Part shown: piece after piece, positions 8,345-16,323 of the stretch
Numbering within the stretch: position 1 is the stretch's first letter
How the letters are laid out: each line of letters begins with the position of its first letter
Source of the DNA: Muribaculaceae bacterium
GTDB lineage: Bacteria > Bacteroidota > Bacteroidia > Bacteroidales > Muribaculaceae
Length of the DNA stretch: 64,000 nt
Direction of reading: 5' to 3'
Assembly: GCA_017651515.1 (NCBI GenBank)
Contig: JAGCCU010000047.1
Location: forward strand, 62,001-126,000
The notes under the pieces: model-generated
The model's database searches: none
What the model was told of the DNA's origin: nothing
Seen by the model: the letters and a program-made list of their open reading frames with translations, nothing else
Program-made: the position numbers and the translations under genes

Positions 8345-8396
8345 ACACGCACTATGGAAAAATCGGAAAAAACGGAAAATTTGTAGCAGATGTTAT

Positions 8397-8427
8397 AAAA
8401 AAGCCGGCAAACTTGAAATCTGCCGGC
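8397..8427 (-). terminator. Intrinsic terminator closing the peptidoglycan-salvage gene run
   Basis: On the minus strand TGCCGGC (8427-8421) pairs with GCCGGCA (8409-8403) and is followed by a run of six T. It lies about 95 bases after the SGNH esterase stop, with no other gene between, so it is the likely end of that transcript. Confidence 0.7.
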
Positions 8428-8484
8428 ATGATCGTAGAAAATAGATGTAATCCTGATTTGATTTCAGCCCATCGGTGTCAAGCG

Positions 8485-8520
8485 TCTCGCCTCTGAAAAC
8501 TGAGAACTAAGAACTGAAAA
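8485..8520. repeat. Short period-7 spacer repeat
   Basis: Units gaaaact, gagaact, aagaact, gaaaact directly abut the SGNH esterase stop. These are the complement of the cagttct units at 5757-5790 and are the same repeat family. Confidence 0.6.
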
Positions 8521-9174
8521 CTACTTCACATATTTCTTTATAGCGTCGCGCCAGATAAGATAGCCGGGGCCCATAAGGTGGAGCCCGTCGTTGGTCAGCT
8601 CGGCTTTAAGATGCCCGTTGTCGTCGACAAACAGCGGATAGAGGTCGATCCACGTCACTCCCTGACGGCGTGCCACCTGCTGCATTGCACGGTTGCCGTC
8701 GATGACGACCTGCTCACGGTCCTTGAGCAGTTTCCATTCGCGCACATCATTGTTGAACGGCAGCATGGACTGCAAATAGATCTTAGTGCGTGGACTGCGG
8801 GTCTTGATGAGCACGATGAGCTTCTCCATTGCCCTGCCGATGCTATCGCCCGTCACGCCATGCGAGACATCGTTCACGCCGCTGAGGATAAAAATCTTCT
8901 TTGGCTGCCCCTTCAAGATCGGCTCCATGCGTTCGTACAGTCCCTGGACGATGTCGCCGATGATGCCGCGGTTCTTAACGTGGGAGTTGTTGAACAGTTC
9001 GTTCCACTCGGCACCGTCGGTGAGACTGTTGCCCAGCATGATGATGTCTTTCTTGCCTACCGGCAAGTCGGCAAAATGTGTTGCCCGACGTGCATAATAC
9101 ACATCCTGATTGGCCTGAGCAAAGACAATGACGGCAACTAAAATCGAAGCAATAATTAAAAATATGCGTTTCAT
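8521..9174 (-). CDS. Secreted SGNH/GDSL-family esterase
   Basis: A 217-residue hydrolase with a signal peptide (MKRIFLIIASILVAVIVFAQ). The SGNH blocks are visible: block I IIMLGNSLTDG with nucleophile Ser50, block III SGVNDV with Asn101, and block V DGLHL with Asp196 and His199. This class removes acyl groups, often acetyl groups, from sugars. Because it closes a run of peptidoglycan-recycling genes, an O-acetyl esterase acting on muropeptides or amino sugars is a fair inference, but substrate cannot be proven. A spacer repeat separates it from murQ, and a minus-strand terminator follows at 8427-8397. Confidence 0.88.
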   Translation of the reverse strand: MKRIFLIIASILVAVIVFAQANQDVYYARRATHFADLPVGKKDIIMLGNSLTDGAEWNELFNNSHVKNRGIIGDIVQGLYERMEPILKGQPKKIFILSGVNDVSHGVTGDSIGRAMEKLIVLIKTRSPRTKIYLQSMLPFNNDVREWKLLKDREQVVIDGNRAMQQVARRQGVTWIDLYPLFVDDNGHLKAELTNDGLHLMGPGYLIWRDAIKKYVK

Positions 9175-9178
9175 AATT

Positions 9179-9286
9179 TACAAGTTAATAAGTTAACAAG
9201 TTAACGAGTAGACTAGTAAACAAGCGTTTAGTTTCAAACTACGAATACTGACAACTGAAAACTGAATACTGATAACAGACAACTAC
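9179..9286. repeat. Intergenic period-8/period-7 spacer repeat, copy 3
   Basis: Six period-8 units (ACAAGTTA, ATAAGTTA, ACAAGTTA, ACGAGTAG, ACTAGTAA, ACAAGCGT) are followed by the core TTTAGTTTCAAACTACGA and period-7 aactgaa-type units. It shares the core with copies 1 and 2 and fills the gap between the SGNH gene and murQ. Confidence 0.7.
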
Positions 9287-10105
9287 CTACCGCCTCTGGC
9301 GATAAGCCTCCTCGGCACGCTTTACCGAGCCATGAAGGAGCAGCAGACGCTTGGCCTCGTCATACGACAATCCGAGCATCTCCACGAGCCACCGTGTGCC
9401 ACGGTCGACGAGTTTCTGGTTAGTGAGCTGCATGTTCACCATCTTGTTGCCTTTCACACGCCCCATCTGGATCATCACGCTGGTGGAAATCATGTTGCAG
9501 ATCAGTTTCTGACCTGTACCACTCTTCATGCGTGAGCTGCCGGTGACATATTCCGGTCCCACAATCATCTCGATGGGGATTTCAGCTACCTGGCTTACCG
9601 GAGCATCGGGATTGCTGGTGATTGCTGCTGTGAGACATCCGAAGGCACGGGCGTCGCGCAATGCTCCTATAACGTAGGGCGTGGTACCCGATGCGGCAAT
9701 TCCAATCACCGTGTCGTTGGTCGTGATATTGTATTGCTGCAGGTCTTTCCACCCCTGCTCGGTATCGTCCTCGGCATTCTCTACGGCATTGCGAAGGGCA
9801 ATGTCGCCACCGGCTATCAAGCCGATAATCCAGCCGGGGTCCATGCCGAACGTGGGGGGAATCTCGCTGGCATCGAGCACGCCAAGACGTCCTGAAGTGC
9901 CTGCGCCCATATAGAATATGCGACCACCACGCCTCATGCGCTCAACAATGCCGTTGACCAGCCGCTCAATCTGCGGAATCGCCTGCTCAACGGCATCGGC
10001 CACCTTGTGGTCCTCACGGTTTATCTCCACAAGAAGCTCATGCACCGACTTCTTTTCCAAGTCGTTATATAACGATGGTTGTTCACTGATTTTTACGAAA
10101 GCCAT
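9287..10105 (-). CDS. murQ: N-acetylmuramic acid 6-phosphate etherase MurQ
   Basis: MurQ cleaves the lactyl ether of MurNAc 6-phosphate, giving GlcNAc 6-phosphate and D-lactate. The 272-residue protein has the SIS-domain phosphate-sugar motif FYMGAGTSGRLGVLDASE (residues 64-81) and the segment GSSRMKSGTGQK. Glu81 and Glu112 sit where the catalytic glutamates of E. coli MurQ (Glu83, Glu114) are expected. It is slightly shorter than E. coli MurQ at the C-terminus. The gene lies downstream of the MurK-like kinase with a repeat-filled gap between, so it may be on the same transcript. Its D-lactate product fits the D-lactate-dehydrogenase-like gene upstream. Confidence 0.97.
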   Translation of the reverse strand: MAFVKISEQPSLYNDLEKKSVHELLVEINREDHKVADAVEQAIPQIERLVNGIVERMRRGGRIFYMGAGTSGRLGVLDASEIPPTFGMDPGWIIGLIAGGDIALRNAVENAEDDTEQGWKDLQQYNITTNDTVIGIAASGTTPYVIGALRDARAFGCLTAAITSNPDAPVSQVAEIPIEMIVGPEYVTGSSRMKSGTGQKLICNMISTSVMIQMGRVKGNKMVNMQLTNQKLVDRGTRWLVEMLGLSYDEAKRLLLLHGSVKRAEEAYRQRR

Positions 10106-10111
10106 ATTGTT

Positions 10112-10249
10112 TTTAGTTACGAGTTACAAGCTACAATGCTTGGTTCTTGATTCTTGATTCTTGGTTCCTGATTCATATTCTCGCCAGCAGCTCCCCCTCA
10201 AAGATAGAGGGGGTTGGGGGAGTATGAATCATTGGTTCTTAATTCCAGA
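10112..10249. repeat. Spacer repeat copy 4 with a nested C/G-rich palindrome
   Basis: The gap between murQ and the kinase gene has the TTACGAGTTACAAGCTAC core and period-7 units (cttggtt, cttgatt, cttgatt, cttggtt). Inside it CTCCCCC (10191-10197) can pair with GGGGGAG (10216-10222), and CCCCCTC (10193-10199) can instead pair with GAGGGGG (10207-10213). An outer pair GATTCATA (10170-10177) and TATGAATC (10223-10230) encloses both. The two C/G pairings exclude each other. No T-run follows on either strand, so it is not a standard terminator. Confidence 0.7.
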
Positions 10250-11098
10250 TCAACAGGGGACACTGTGATACTTGATGAGTCCTTCCATCGGGTTCTGGAT
10301 AATCGTTCCCACCTTGATGCCTCGGGCCTCGGCAGCCTCAAGCAGAACGGCTTTCTGCACATAGGCTATAGAACCCACAAAGTTGACTGGCAGTTCCTTA
10401 TAGTTAGCATAACTCTCCACATTACGCACGAAGAACGACGTGAGAGAACGGAACACCAAGTCGTGGATTGCCGGCTCGGATATGTTCTTCTGCAAGAACG
10501 GAGCAAAATGAGCCAGATAGCGGTTGGCTGCCGGCTGACGATAGACGGCATTGATGATCTGGTTGCGGTCGGTGTCATACTCCTTGAGGAATTTCTCGCA
10601 CAGATGCTCGGGCAACTGCTTCTTTAGAACATCGCCCACAAGAAGCTTACCCATCACGGCACCACTGCCCTCATCGCCAAGGATATAACCCAGCGGAGAG
10701 ACATTATCCACCACCTTCTCGCCATCGTAATAACAGGAATTGGAACCTGTTCCAAGAATGCAGGCAATGCCCGGTTCACGCCCACAAAGCGCGCGTGCTG
10801 CCGCGAGCAGGTCGCTCTCCACTTCAATCTTCTGAGCACTGGGGATATTGGTCTTAAGAGCACCTTTAACATGATTCTTTATCTCTTCACTGATGATGCC
10901 GGCACCATAATAATAAATCTCGTCAACTCGATAACTCACGATGTGTGGCAACAATTCGTCATGAATGCACTTGGTCATCTCTTCCTGAGTGAGCAGCAGG
11001 GCATTCATACCGGTCGTGAAAATCTGTGCAACTTTTTCTTTTCCGTTAAGCAGACACCAATCAATCTTGGTGGAGCCGCAATCAGCTATTAAAATCAT
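10250..11098 (-). CDS. BadF/BadG-type sugar kinase, MurK-like (MurNAc/GlcNAc kinase)
   Basis: A 282-residue ASKHA-fold kinase. The phosphate-1 loop is MILIADCGSTKIDWCL (residues 1-16), and further family motifs are ILGTGSNSCYY and GDEGSGAVMG in the centre. Members of this family phosphorylate amino sugars; in Tannerella forsythia a relative (MurK) phosphorylates MurNAc next to murT and murQ. Its place between a MurT/AmpG-like permease and murQ makes MurNAc 6-kinase the best guess, with GlcNAc as a possible second substrate. The gene follows the NagX-like gene by 31 bases. Confidence 0.9.
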   Translation of the reverse strand: MILIADCGSTKIDWCLLNGKEKVAQIFTTGMNALLLTQEEMTKCIHDELLPHIVSYRVDEIYYYGAGIISEEIKNHVKGALKTNIPSAQKIEVESDLLAAARALCGREPGIACILGTGSNSCYYDGEKVVDNVSPLGYILGDEGSGAVMGKLLVGDVLKKQLPEHLCEKFLKEYDTDRNQIINAVYRQPAANRYLAHFAPFLQKNISEPAIHDLVFRSLTSFFVRNVESYANYKELPVNFVGSIAYVQKAVLLEAAEARGIKVGTIIQNPMEGLIKYHSVPC

Positions 11099-11129
11099 AT
11101 CGTTTTTGTTATTTGGTTAATAATCAGGT

Positions 11130-12284
11130 TTATATCTTTATGAATATTTTTTTCTTGTATAACACATATCCCAAACACCACGTAATTAGCACGAAAATGA
11201 TGGCATAGGCACAGGACGCTGCCTCTTCGTTCACCAGCACGGCACAGCATCCGTCATAGATAAGGGAATGAAGCGTTATGGGCTTGTCCATATCGTCCAT
11301 GCCGAAGCGCACGGCGCCGAATGCGATGGCCAATACCGTGCCCACAAGATAGCAGAACAACGGGTTGACACCGAAAGACTGGAAAAAGCGACACCAACGC
11401 TTATGGCCTTTAACATCGATGAAATAGACCAGCATGGCCAGTATGCACGAAGCCATTCCGCAGGTTATCAACACATAAGAAGAAGTCCAGGCTTTTTTGC
11501 TGCAAGGGATGCCATATTGAAAGAGCCAGCCCACAAGGAGCATCACCCCACCCCAGACAGCCAATTGGACAATGCGGTCGCGATTGTCGTGAATGGTTGA
11601 AAGACATTTACCCACAATGAAGCCAATCAACACATGTGCAATGCACGGAAGTGTGCTGAGAATGCCTTCGGGGTCAAGAGCCAGCTTCTCTCCGAAAGCG
11701 CTCTCATGGTACATGTGGTCTTCACCCAACCAGGCAATGTCAATACGTGACAGAATGTTATTCAACGAGAATTCATAGCCATCGTTAAGGCCGAGAATGA
11801 AGGCATAGACAATCAGTATAATAGCAATCAGCCAAGGCAGGAACTTGTGCTTGAAAATTATGGCAATCAACGAGCCAAAGAAATAGACTAGCGCAAGACG
11901 CTGGAAAACGCCAAGGATGCGCAACTTGCCGAACATATCGGCCCAGAAATGAGCCTCTGGATTATAAAGTCCACGTAGCCACATTCCAAACCACTGCACA
12001 GCCCAACCAATAAGGAACAATACCACTGTGCGGCGCACTATCTTGAATAGCAGCTCACGGCTGGGTTTGAAATAATATTTTCGCAATGAGAAATACATAG
12101 CCACACCCATCACGAAAACAAAGAACGGGAAGACCAAATCTGTAGGTGTAAGCCCAATCCATTCGGCGTGCTTGAGAGGAGCATACAGATGGCTCCATGA
12201 GCCAGGATTATTCACCAGCAACATTCCCGCGATGGTAATTCCGCGAAGAATATCCAGTGCCAGTAATCGTTTATTTTCTTTCAT
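11130..12284 (-). CDS. NagX-like membrane acyltransferase (heparan-alpha-glucosaminide N-acetyltransferase/DUF5009 family)
   Basis: The ATG at 12284 gives a 384-residue protein (MKENKRLLALDILRGITIAG...). The longer reading from 12317 begins with TTG and overlaps the previous gene, so it is rejected. There are about ten hydrophobic segments. The N-terminal RLLALDILRG and PTDLVFPFFVFVMG patterns are those of the HGSNAT/DUF5009 acyltransferase group, which moves acetyl groups across the membrane onto amino sugars. Proteobacterial NagX proteins sit in GlcNAc-use operons. It starts seven bases after the FAD/Fe-S gene, so it is in the same transcript. Substrate here is inferred to be a wall-derived amino sugar. 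Confidence 0.82.
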   Translation of the reverse strand: MKENKRLLALDILRGITIAGMLLVNNPGSWSHLYAPLKHAEWIGLTPTDLVFPFFVFVMGVAMYFSLRKYYFKPSRELLFKIVRRTVVLFLIGWAVQWFGMWLRGLYNPEAHFWADMFGKLRILGVFQRLALVYFFGSLIAIIFKHKFLPWLIAIILIVYAFILGLNDGYEFSLNNILSRIDIAWLGEDHMYHESAFGEKLALDPEGILSTLPCIAHVLIGFIVGKCLSTIHDNRDRIVQLAVWGGVMLLVGWLFQYGIPCSKKAWTSSYVLITCGMASCILAMLVYFIDVKGHKRWCRFFQSFGVNPLFCYLVGTVLAIAFGAVRFGMDDMDKPITLHSLIYDGCCAVLVNEEAASCAYAIIFVLITWCLGYVLYKKKIFIKI

Positions 12285-12291
12285 TTCTATA

Positions 12292-15075
12292 TTATTTCTT
12301 TGTTGTACATTCGTCAATCAGATATACAAGAGATTGATAAGGAACTCCACTATGAGTGGTAAGACCAATCTCGCAGGTACGACTATTGGAAAAACCACGT
12401 TTTATGCCCTCTCGTTCGATAACAGGACGCAACTTTCGCAAGGCATAGGCATTGAGTTCGGGATGAGTGAAGCCTTTATCTCCGGCAAATGCGCAGCAGC
12501 CAACACCATCGGGAACTACGACATGATTAGAGCAACGACGAGCCAAGTCAAGGACCTTGTCGTCTATCTTCATCAACTTTGTAGAACAAGTGAGGTGCAG
12601 GGCTATCGGTTCGTCTATGGGCTTAAAAATTAGGTCATCTGCCACAAAATCATGGATAAACTCCATTAGTTCAAGTGGTTTGACTTGAGTCATATGCTGT
12701 TTCATACGATGAAGGCATGGACTCTGGTCGCACACCACTGGGAATCGTCCGTTCTCACTGGCTTTCAGCATGGCAGCCTCAAGTTCGGCAGTCTTGCGGT
12801 CGGCAATGTCAGGCATGCCCTTGCTTTCCCATATCATTCCACAGCATAAACCGGACATATTTTCGGGGAAGATGACATTCCAGCCTGCCTTATTGAGAAA
12901 GCCAACGACTTTATCCACAAGGTCTGTATTCTCACCGCCTTTGCTTTTGCCCATAGTCTGATTCAGACAACTTGGAAAATAAACCACAGTCCGTTCGGCA
13001 TTAACATTCTGACTTACCTGTTTTGAGGCTCTGTGAGGCTTTGGCAATGACGGAGTCCACAGTGGAGCTCCCAAGCTATGAAATGCCCGTCCTACGGCTG
13101 TAACGCCCTTGTCGCCCAACACGGCACTGGCTGCATTTGCAGCATAAAGCAGTGATTTCAGCCCGCCTTTTATTTCAGCAAAATGGTTGGCACTGAAATT
13201 GCCCAACGAACGAACAAAACTTCCATTCGCATGCTGACGAATATGATGGGTCATTTCGCCCACGTTTATTCCCATAGGACAGGAAGTGCTGCACAAGCCG
13301 TCGGCAGCACACGTCTGCTCGCCAAGATATTTATACTGTTTCTCAAGGCGAGAAAGTCTTTCTGGGTCTTCGCCAATTGAACGCAACCTGGAAATCTCGC
13401 GCTGCACGATAATTCGCTGACGACTTGACAAGGTATAGCCACTGCTCACGCAATTCACCTCACAGAAACCACATTCAATGCATCGGTTCACTTCGTCGTC
13501 AGTAAGAGGCATCGGCTTGACATCTTGAACGAAAGAGTCGGCATCTTCATTGAATATAACCCCGGGATTAAGAATTCCATCAGGATCAAAAATACGCTTC
13601 ACCTCTTGCATCACGTCATAGGCCTTATCACCCCACTCCTTGCGAACGAATGGAGCCATGTTTCGACCGGTACCATGCTCTGCCTTCAATGAGCCGTCAT
13701 ACTTTTCAATTACAAGCATAACGGTTTCGTTCATCAAATTACGGTATCGAGCCACTTCCTCATCGGTGTCAAATGACTGTGAAATAATGAAGTGATAATT
13801 TCCTTCAAGAGCATGTCCGTAGATGCAGCTGTCGTCATAGCCATGCTCAATCAACATATTGGCAAGATCAACAGTTGCATCCGGCAGGTCTTCGATGTGG
13901 AATGCCACGTCCTCAATTATCACAGTTGTTCCCAATGGGCGTGTACCACCTACACTTGGGAAAATTCCTGAACGGATGGCCCAATATTTACCATATTCTT
14001 TCGGATTACTGGTAAATCTCGCAGGCACATATAGCTCAAAGGCACTCAAAACCTGCATGATTTTAGAAATATTGGCATCAAGCTCTGCCTGACTGTCGGC
14101 AAAAGTCTGTATCAGAACTGCGGTCAAATTTTCACCGGTTTTGTCATCAACACTGGCAAGCGACTTGCGGTCCAAAATTTCGGCACAGTGTACAGGTGCT
14201 TTTTTCATTGCCACCACAGCCTCACACGCCTTGCGCATCTCCTGGAAATAAAGCATCGCACTTGCCCTGAACGGTGACAAGTGACCAGTCTTCATCGTAA
14301 ACTCGCTGGCAAAAGCCAATGTGCCCTCACTGCCCACCATTATATGGGTAATGATGTCAAAGGGGTCGGTATATTTTATAAATGGAGAAATGTTCAGTCC
14401 AGTAACATTTTTGATACTGTACTTTTTCTTGATGCGGTCTACAAGCTGACCATCAGAACAGACCTTATCACGAAGATCTTCAATTGACTTGATAAAATCT
14501 GGATGAGTTTGCCTGAATTTCGTCTTACTTTCCTCATCTCCAGTGTCAAGGACGGTGCCGTCGGCCAACACGATTCGCATGGAGAGCATCATTCGGTCGC
14601 TATTGGCATGGGTTCCGCAACTCATGCCCGAGGCATTGTTAATTACAATTCCTCCAACCATGGCAGAATTTTTGGAAGCAGGGTCTGGAGTAAATGTGCG
14701 CCCTAAAGGAGCTAAAATTTTATCAACCTCGCTACCAACTATGCCTGGCTGTAACTTAATTGTAGAAGCATCATCAGAAATTGAATACTTTTCCCAATTC
14801 TTTCCAGCTACAATCAATATTGAGTCGGTGACCGTCTGCCCGCTCAGACTGGTTCCAGCCGCGCGGAAGGTCACAGGTAAACGCATTTCATGAGCCAAGG
14901 CAAGCAATCTGCTAACCTCCTGCTCATTCTTACTGCGCACCACCACTTGCGGCAAGTGTCGGTAAAAACCAGCATCGGTACCCCAAGCCAGACACCTCAA
15001 GTCGTCGGTATAGATGCGCTCAACAGAGATATACTCTCCAATGCGGCTCACATATTGTTGATAGCGAGAATCCAT
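12292..15075 (-). CDS. FAD-binding and Fe-S oxidoreductase, D-lactate dehydrogenase-like
   Basis: A 927-residue fusion of a GlcD-type flavin part and a GlcF-type iron-sulfur part. Residues about 35-270 form the FAD (PCMH) domain with FRAAGTSLSGQ and GGIVINNASG. The FAD-oxidase C-terminal domain follows to about 505 (ILNPGVI). Two 4Fe-4S cysteine sets follow (Cys532, 535, 538, 542 and Cys589, 595, 599). Two CCG-type cysteine motifs are in the last quarter (SGLCCGMIWESKGM, GCCAFAGDKG). Family members oxidise D-lactate or D-2-hydroxyglutarate. MurQ in this gene run releases D-lactate, so D-lactate is the likely substrate (inference). It starts five bases after namZ. Confidence 0.9.
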   Translation of the reverse strand: MDSRYQQYVSRIGEYISVERIYTDDLRCLAWGTDAGFYRHLPQVVVRSKNEQEVSRLLALAHEMRLPVTFRAAGTSLSGQTVTDSILIVAGKNWEKYSISDDASTIKLQPGIVGSEVDKILAPLGRTFTPDPASKNSAMVGGIVINNASGMSCGTHANSDRMMLSMRIVLADGTVLDTGDEESKTKFRQTHPDFIKSIEDLRDKVCSDGQLVDRIKKKYSIKNVTGLNISPFIKYTDPFDIITHIMVGSEGTLAFASEFTMKTGHLSPFRASAMLYFQEMRKACEAVVAMKKAPVHCAEILDRKSLASVDDKTGENLTAVLIQTFADSQAELDANISKIMQVLSAFELYVPARFTSNPKEYGKYWAIRSGIFPSVGGTRPLGTTVIIEDVAFHIEDLPDATVDLANMLIEHGYDDSCIYGHALEGNYHFIISQSFDTDEEVARYRNLMNETVMLVIEKYDGSLKAEHGTGRNMAPFVRKEWGDKAYDVMQEVKRIFDPDGILNPGVIFNEDADSFVQDVKPMPLTDDEVNRCIECGFCEVNCVSSGYTLSSRQRIIVQREISRLRSIGEDPERLSRLEKQYKYLGEQTCAADGLCSTSCPMGINVGEMTHHIRQHANGSFVRSLGNFSANHFAEIKGGLKSLLYAANAASAVLGDKGVTAVGRAFHSLGAPLWTPSLPKPHRASKQVSQNVNAERTVVYFPSCLNQTMGKSKGGENTDLVDKVVGFLNKAGWNVIFPENMSGLCCGMIWESKGMPDIADRKTAELEAAMLKASENGRFPVVCDQSPCLHRMKQHMTQVKPLELMEFIHDFVADDLIFKPIDEPIALHLTCSTKLMKIDDKVLDLARRCSNHVVVPDGVGCCAFAGDKGFTHPELNAYALRKLRPVIEREGIKRGFSNSRTCEIGLTTHSGVPYQSLVYLIDECTTKK

Positions 15076-15080
15076 TTCAC

Positions 15081-16313
15081 TTATTTATAAATATAATACT
15101 TTGAAGACAGTTCCTTGAACGATTCAACGTCTTTATTCCAATAATCGGCAATGTCTTCAACACGATAGCGTTTAATAAAACGCTCGCGAATTTCTTTTGT
15201 TCCACACACCTTGTCAAACATAGCATATCTCTTAGGATTCTGCTCAAAGATTTTCACATCGGGATATAGTTCGTGCATCACCTGAAGGAAATAGAACTGA
15301 GTAAGCGTGAGATTTGCCTTGTCAACATCGGTAATATAGGTCTGCACGCCATGTACTTCTTTCTTTTCTTGATTTACATCTACACTGGTCACAAAAAACG
15401 GTTTCACGTTGATGGGACGAAACATTAGCCCAGTTAGATTGAGAGCATTCATAGCATCACATACCCTATCGGCATCTGCCCAAGTGGCGCAGAACAGCTG
15501 GAACGGCAAAGTATAGCCTATGCCGGTGTTGAAGATATACAATTCACCAATTATGCCACTCAGTGGATAGAAGAAAGCACTTTCTGGTGTGGGAATCTGA
15601 GGCGATGGCAACACCCAAGGCATACCAGTATCACGGAATTTCATGTCACGTGTCCAGCCTTCCATAGGAATTACCGTAAGTTTGGCATGTCCCTTGATGT
15701 GGTGTTCCTCATTAAGAAGGGTGGCAAGTTCACCAGGAGTGAGTCCATAGACATAAGGAATGCGATACTTGCTAACAAAGGAAAAATACCCATCTTCAAC
15801 GAGATTTCCTTCCACCTTATTGCCTCCCAATGGATTAGGACGGTCAAGAACCATAAATTCTTTTCCATTTTCTGCACAGGCTTCCATGCATACACCCATC
15901 GTGGCATAGAAGGTGTAACTTCGGCAACCGATGTCCTGAATATCATAAACAAGCACATCGATATCACGAAGCATTTCAGGAGTCGGCTTATGCGTCTTGC
16001 CATAAAGTGAATACATTTTCACTCCAGTCTTGGTATCCACTTCGTCGCCTACTGCATCACCAGCATGGGCATTGCCGCGTACTCCATGTTCGGGACCAAA
16101 TAACGCGACCAACTTAACACCTGGAGCCTCATTGAGAATATCGACGGTTGACTTCAAATTATTGTCAATGCCACTTGGATTGGTCACTAGCCCCACACGT
16201 TTTCCATGCAGTTGTGCAAATCCGCCCTCACGAAGCACTTCTACGCCTGGCTTAACCACAGCATTAGCGACAAGAGCGGCAAACGACAATAATATTATGA
16301 ATAGCTTTTTCAT
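15081..16313 (-). CDS. NamZ-type exo-beta-N-acetylmuramidase (DUF1343, GH171)
   Basis: The ATG at 16313 gives a 410-residue protein with a signal peptide (MKKLFIILLSFAALVANA). A longer frame from 16457 overlaps the transporter gene and is rejected. The family segments RVGLVTNPSGID, ALFGPEHGVRG, YDIQDIGCRSYTF and LDRPNPLGG are all present. DUF1343 proteins of Bacillus (NamZ) and Tannerella release terminal MurNAc from peptidoglycan fragments, so the product likely feeds the permease encoded ten bases upstream. It acts in the periplasm (inferred). Confidence 0.92.
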   Translation of the reverse strand: MKKLFIILLSFAALVANAVVKPGVEVLREGGFAQLHGKRVGLVTNPSGIDNNLKSTVDILNEAPGVKLVALFGPEHGVRGNAHAGDAVGDEVDTKTGVKMYSLYGKTHKPTPEMLRDIDVLVYDIQDIGCRSYTFYATMGVCMEACAENGKEFMVLDRPNPLGGNKVEGNLVEDGYFSFVSKYRIPYVYGLTPGELATLLNEEHHIKGHAKLTVIPMEGWTRDMKFRDTGMPWVLPSPQIPTPESAFFYPLSGIIGELYIFNTGIGYTLPFQLFCATWADADRVCDAMNALNLTGLMFRPINVKPFFVTSVDVNQEKKEVHGVQTYITDVDKANLTLTQFYFLQVMHELYPDVKIFEQNPKRYAMFDKVCGTKEIRERFIKRYRVEDIADYWNKDVESFKELSSKYYIYK

Positions 16314-16323
16314 CTCTCTATTA

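Larger units (their letters stand above)
7511..8371. repeat. Island bounded by a 16-bp perfect inverted repeat
   Basis: TTTTTCCGATTTTTCC at 7511-7526 recurs as its exact reverse complement at 8356-8371. Between them are two short plus-strand ORFs (7728-7973, 8104-8325) and a long palindrome (7989-8060) built from the same TTTTTCCG words. The plus orientation of these ORFs is opposite to all flanking genes. No transposase is present and I could not see a target-site duplication. Confidence 0.55.

Noticed and set aside
10191-10222. Intrinsic terminator in the murQ-kinase gap
   Set aside because: No T-run follows the C/G-rich stems on either strand.
12285-12317. Longer NagX-like start at 12317
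   Set aside because: It begins with TTG and overlaps the FAD/Fe-S gene; ATG at 12284 is the natural start.
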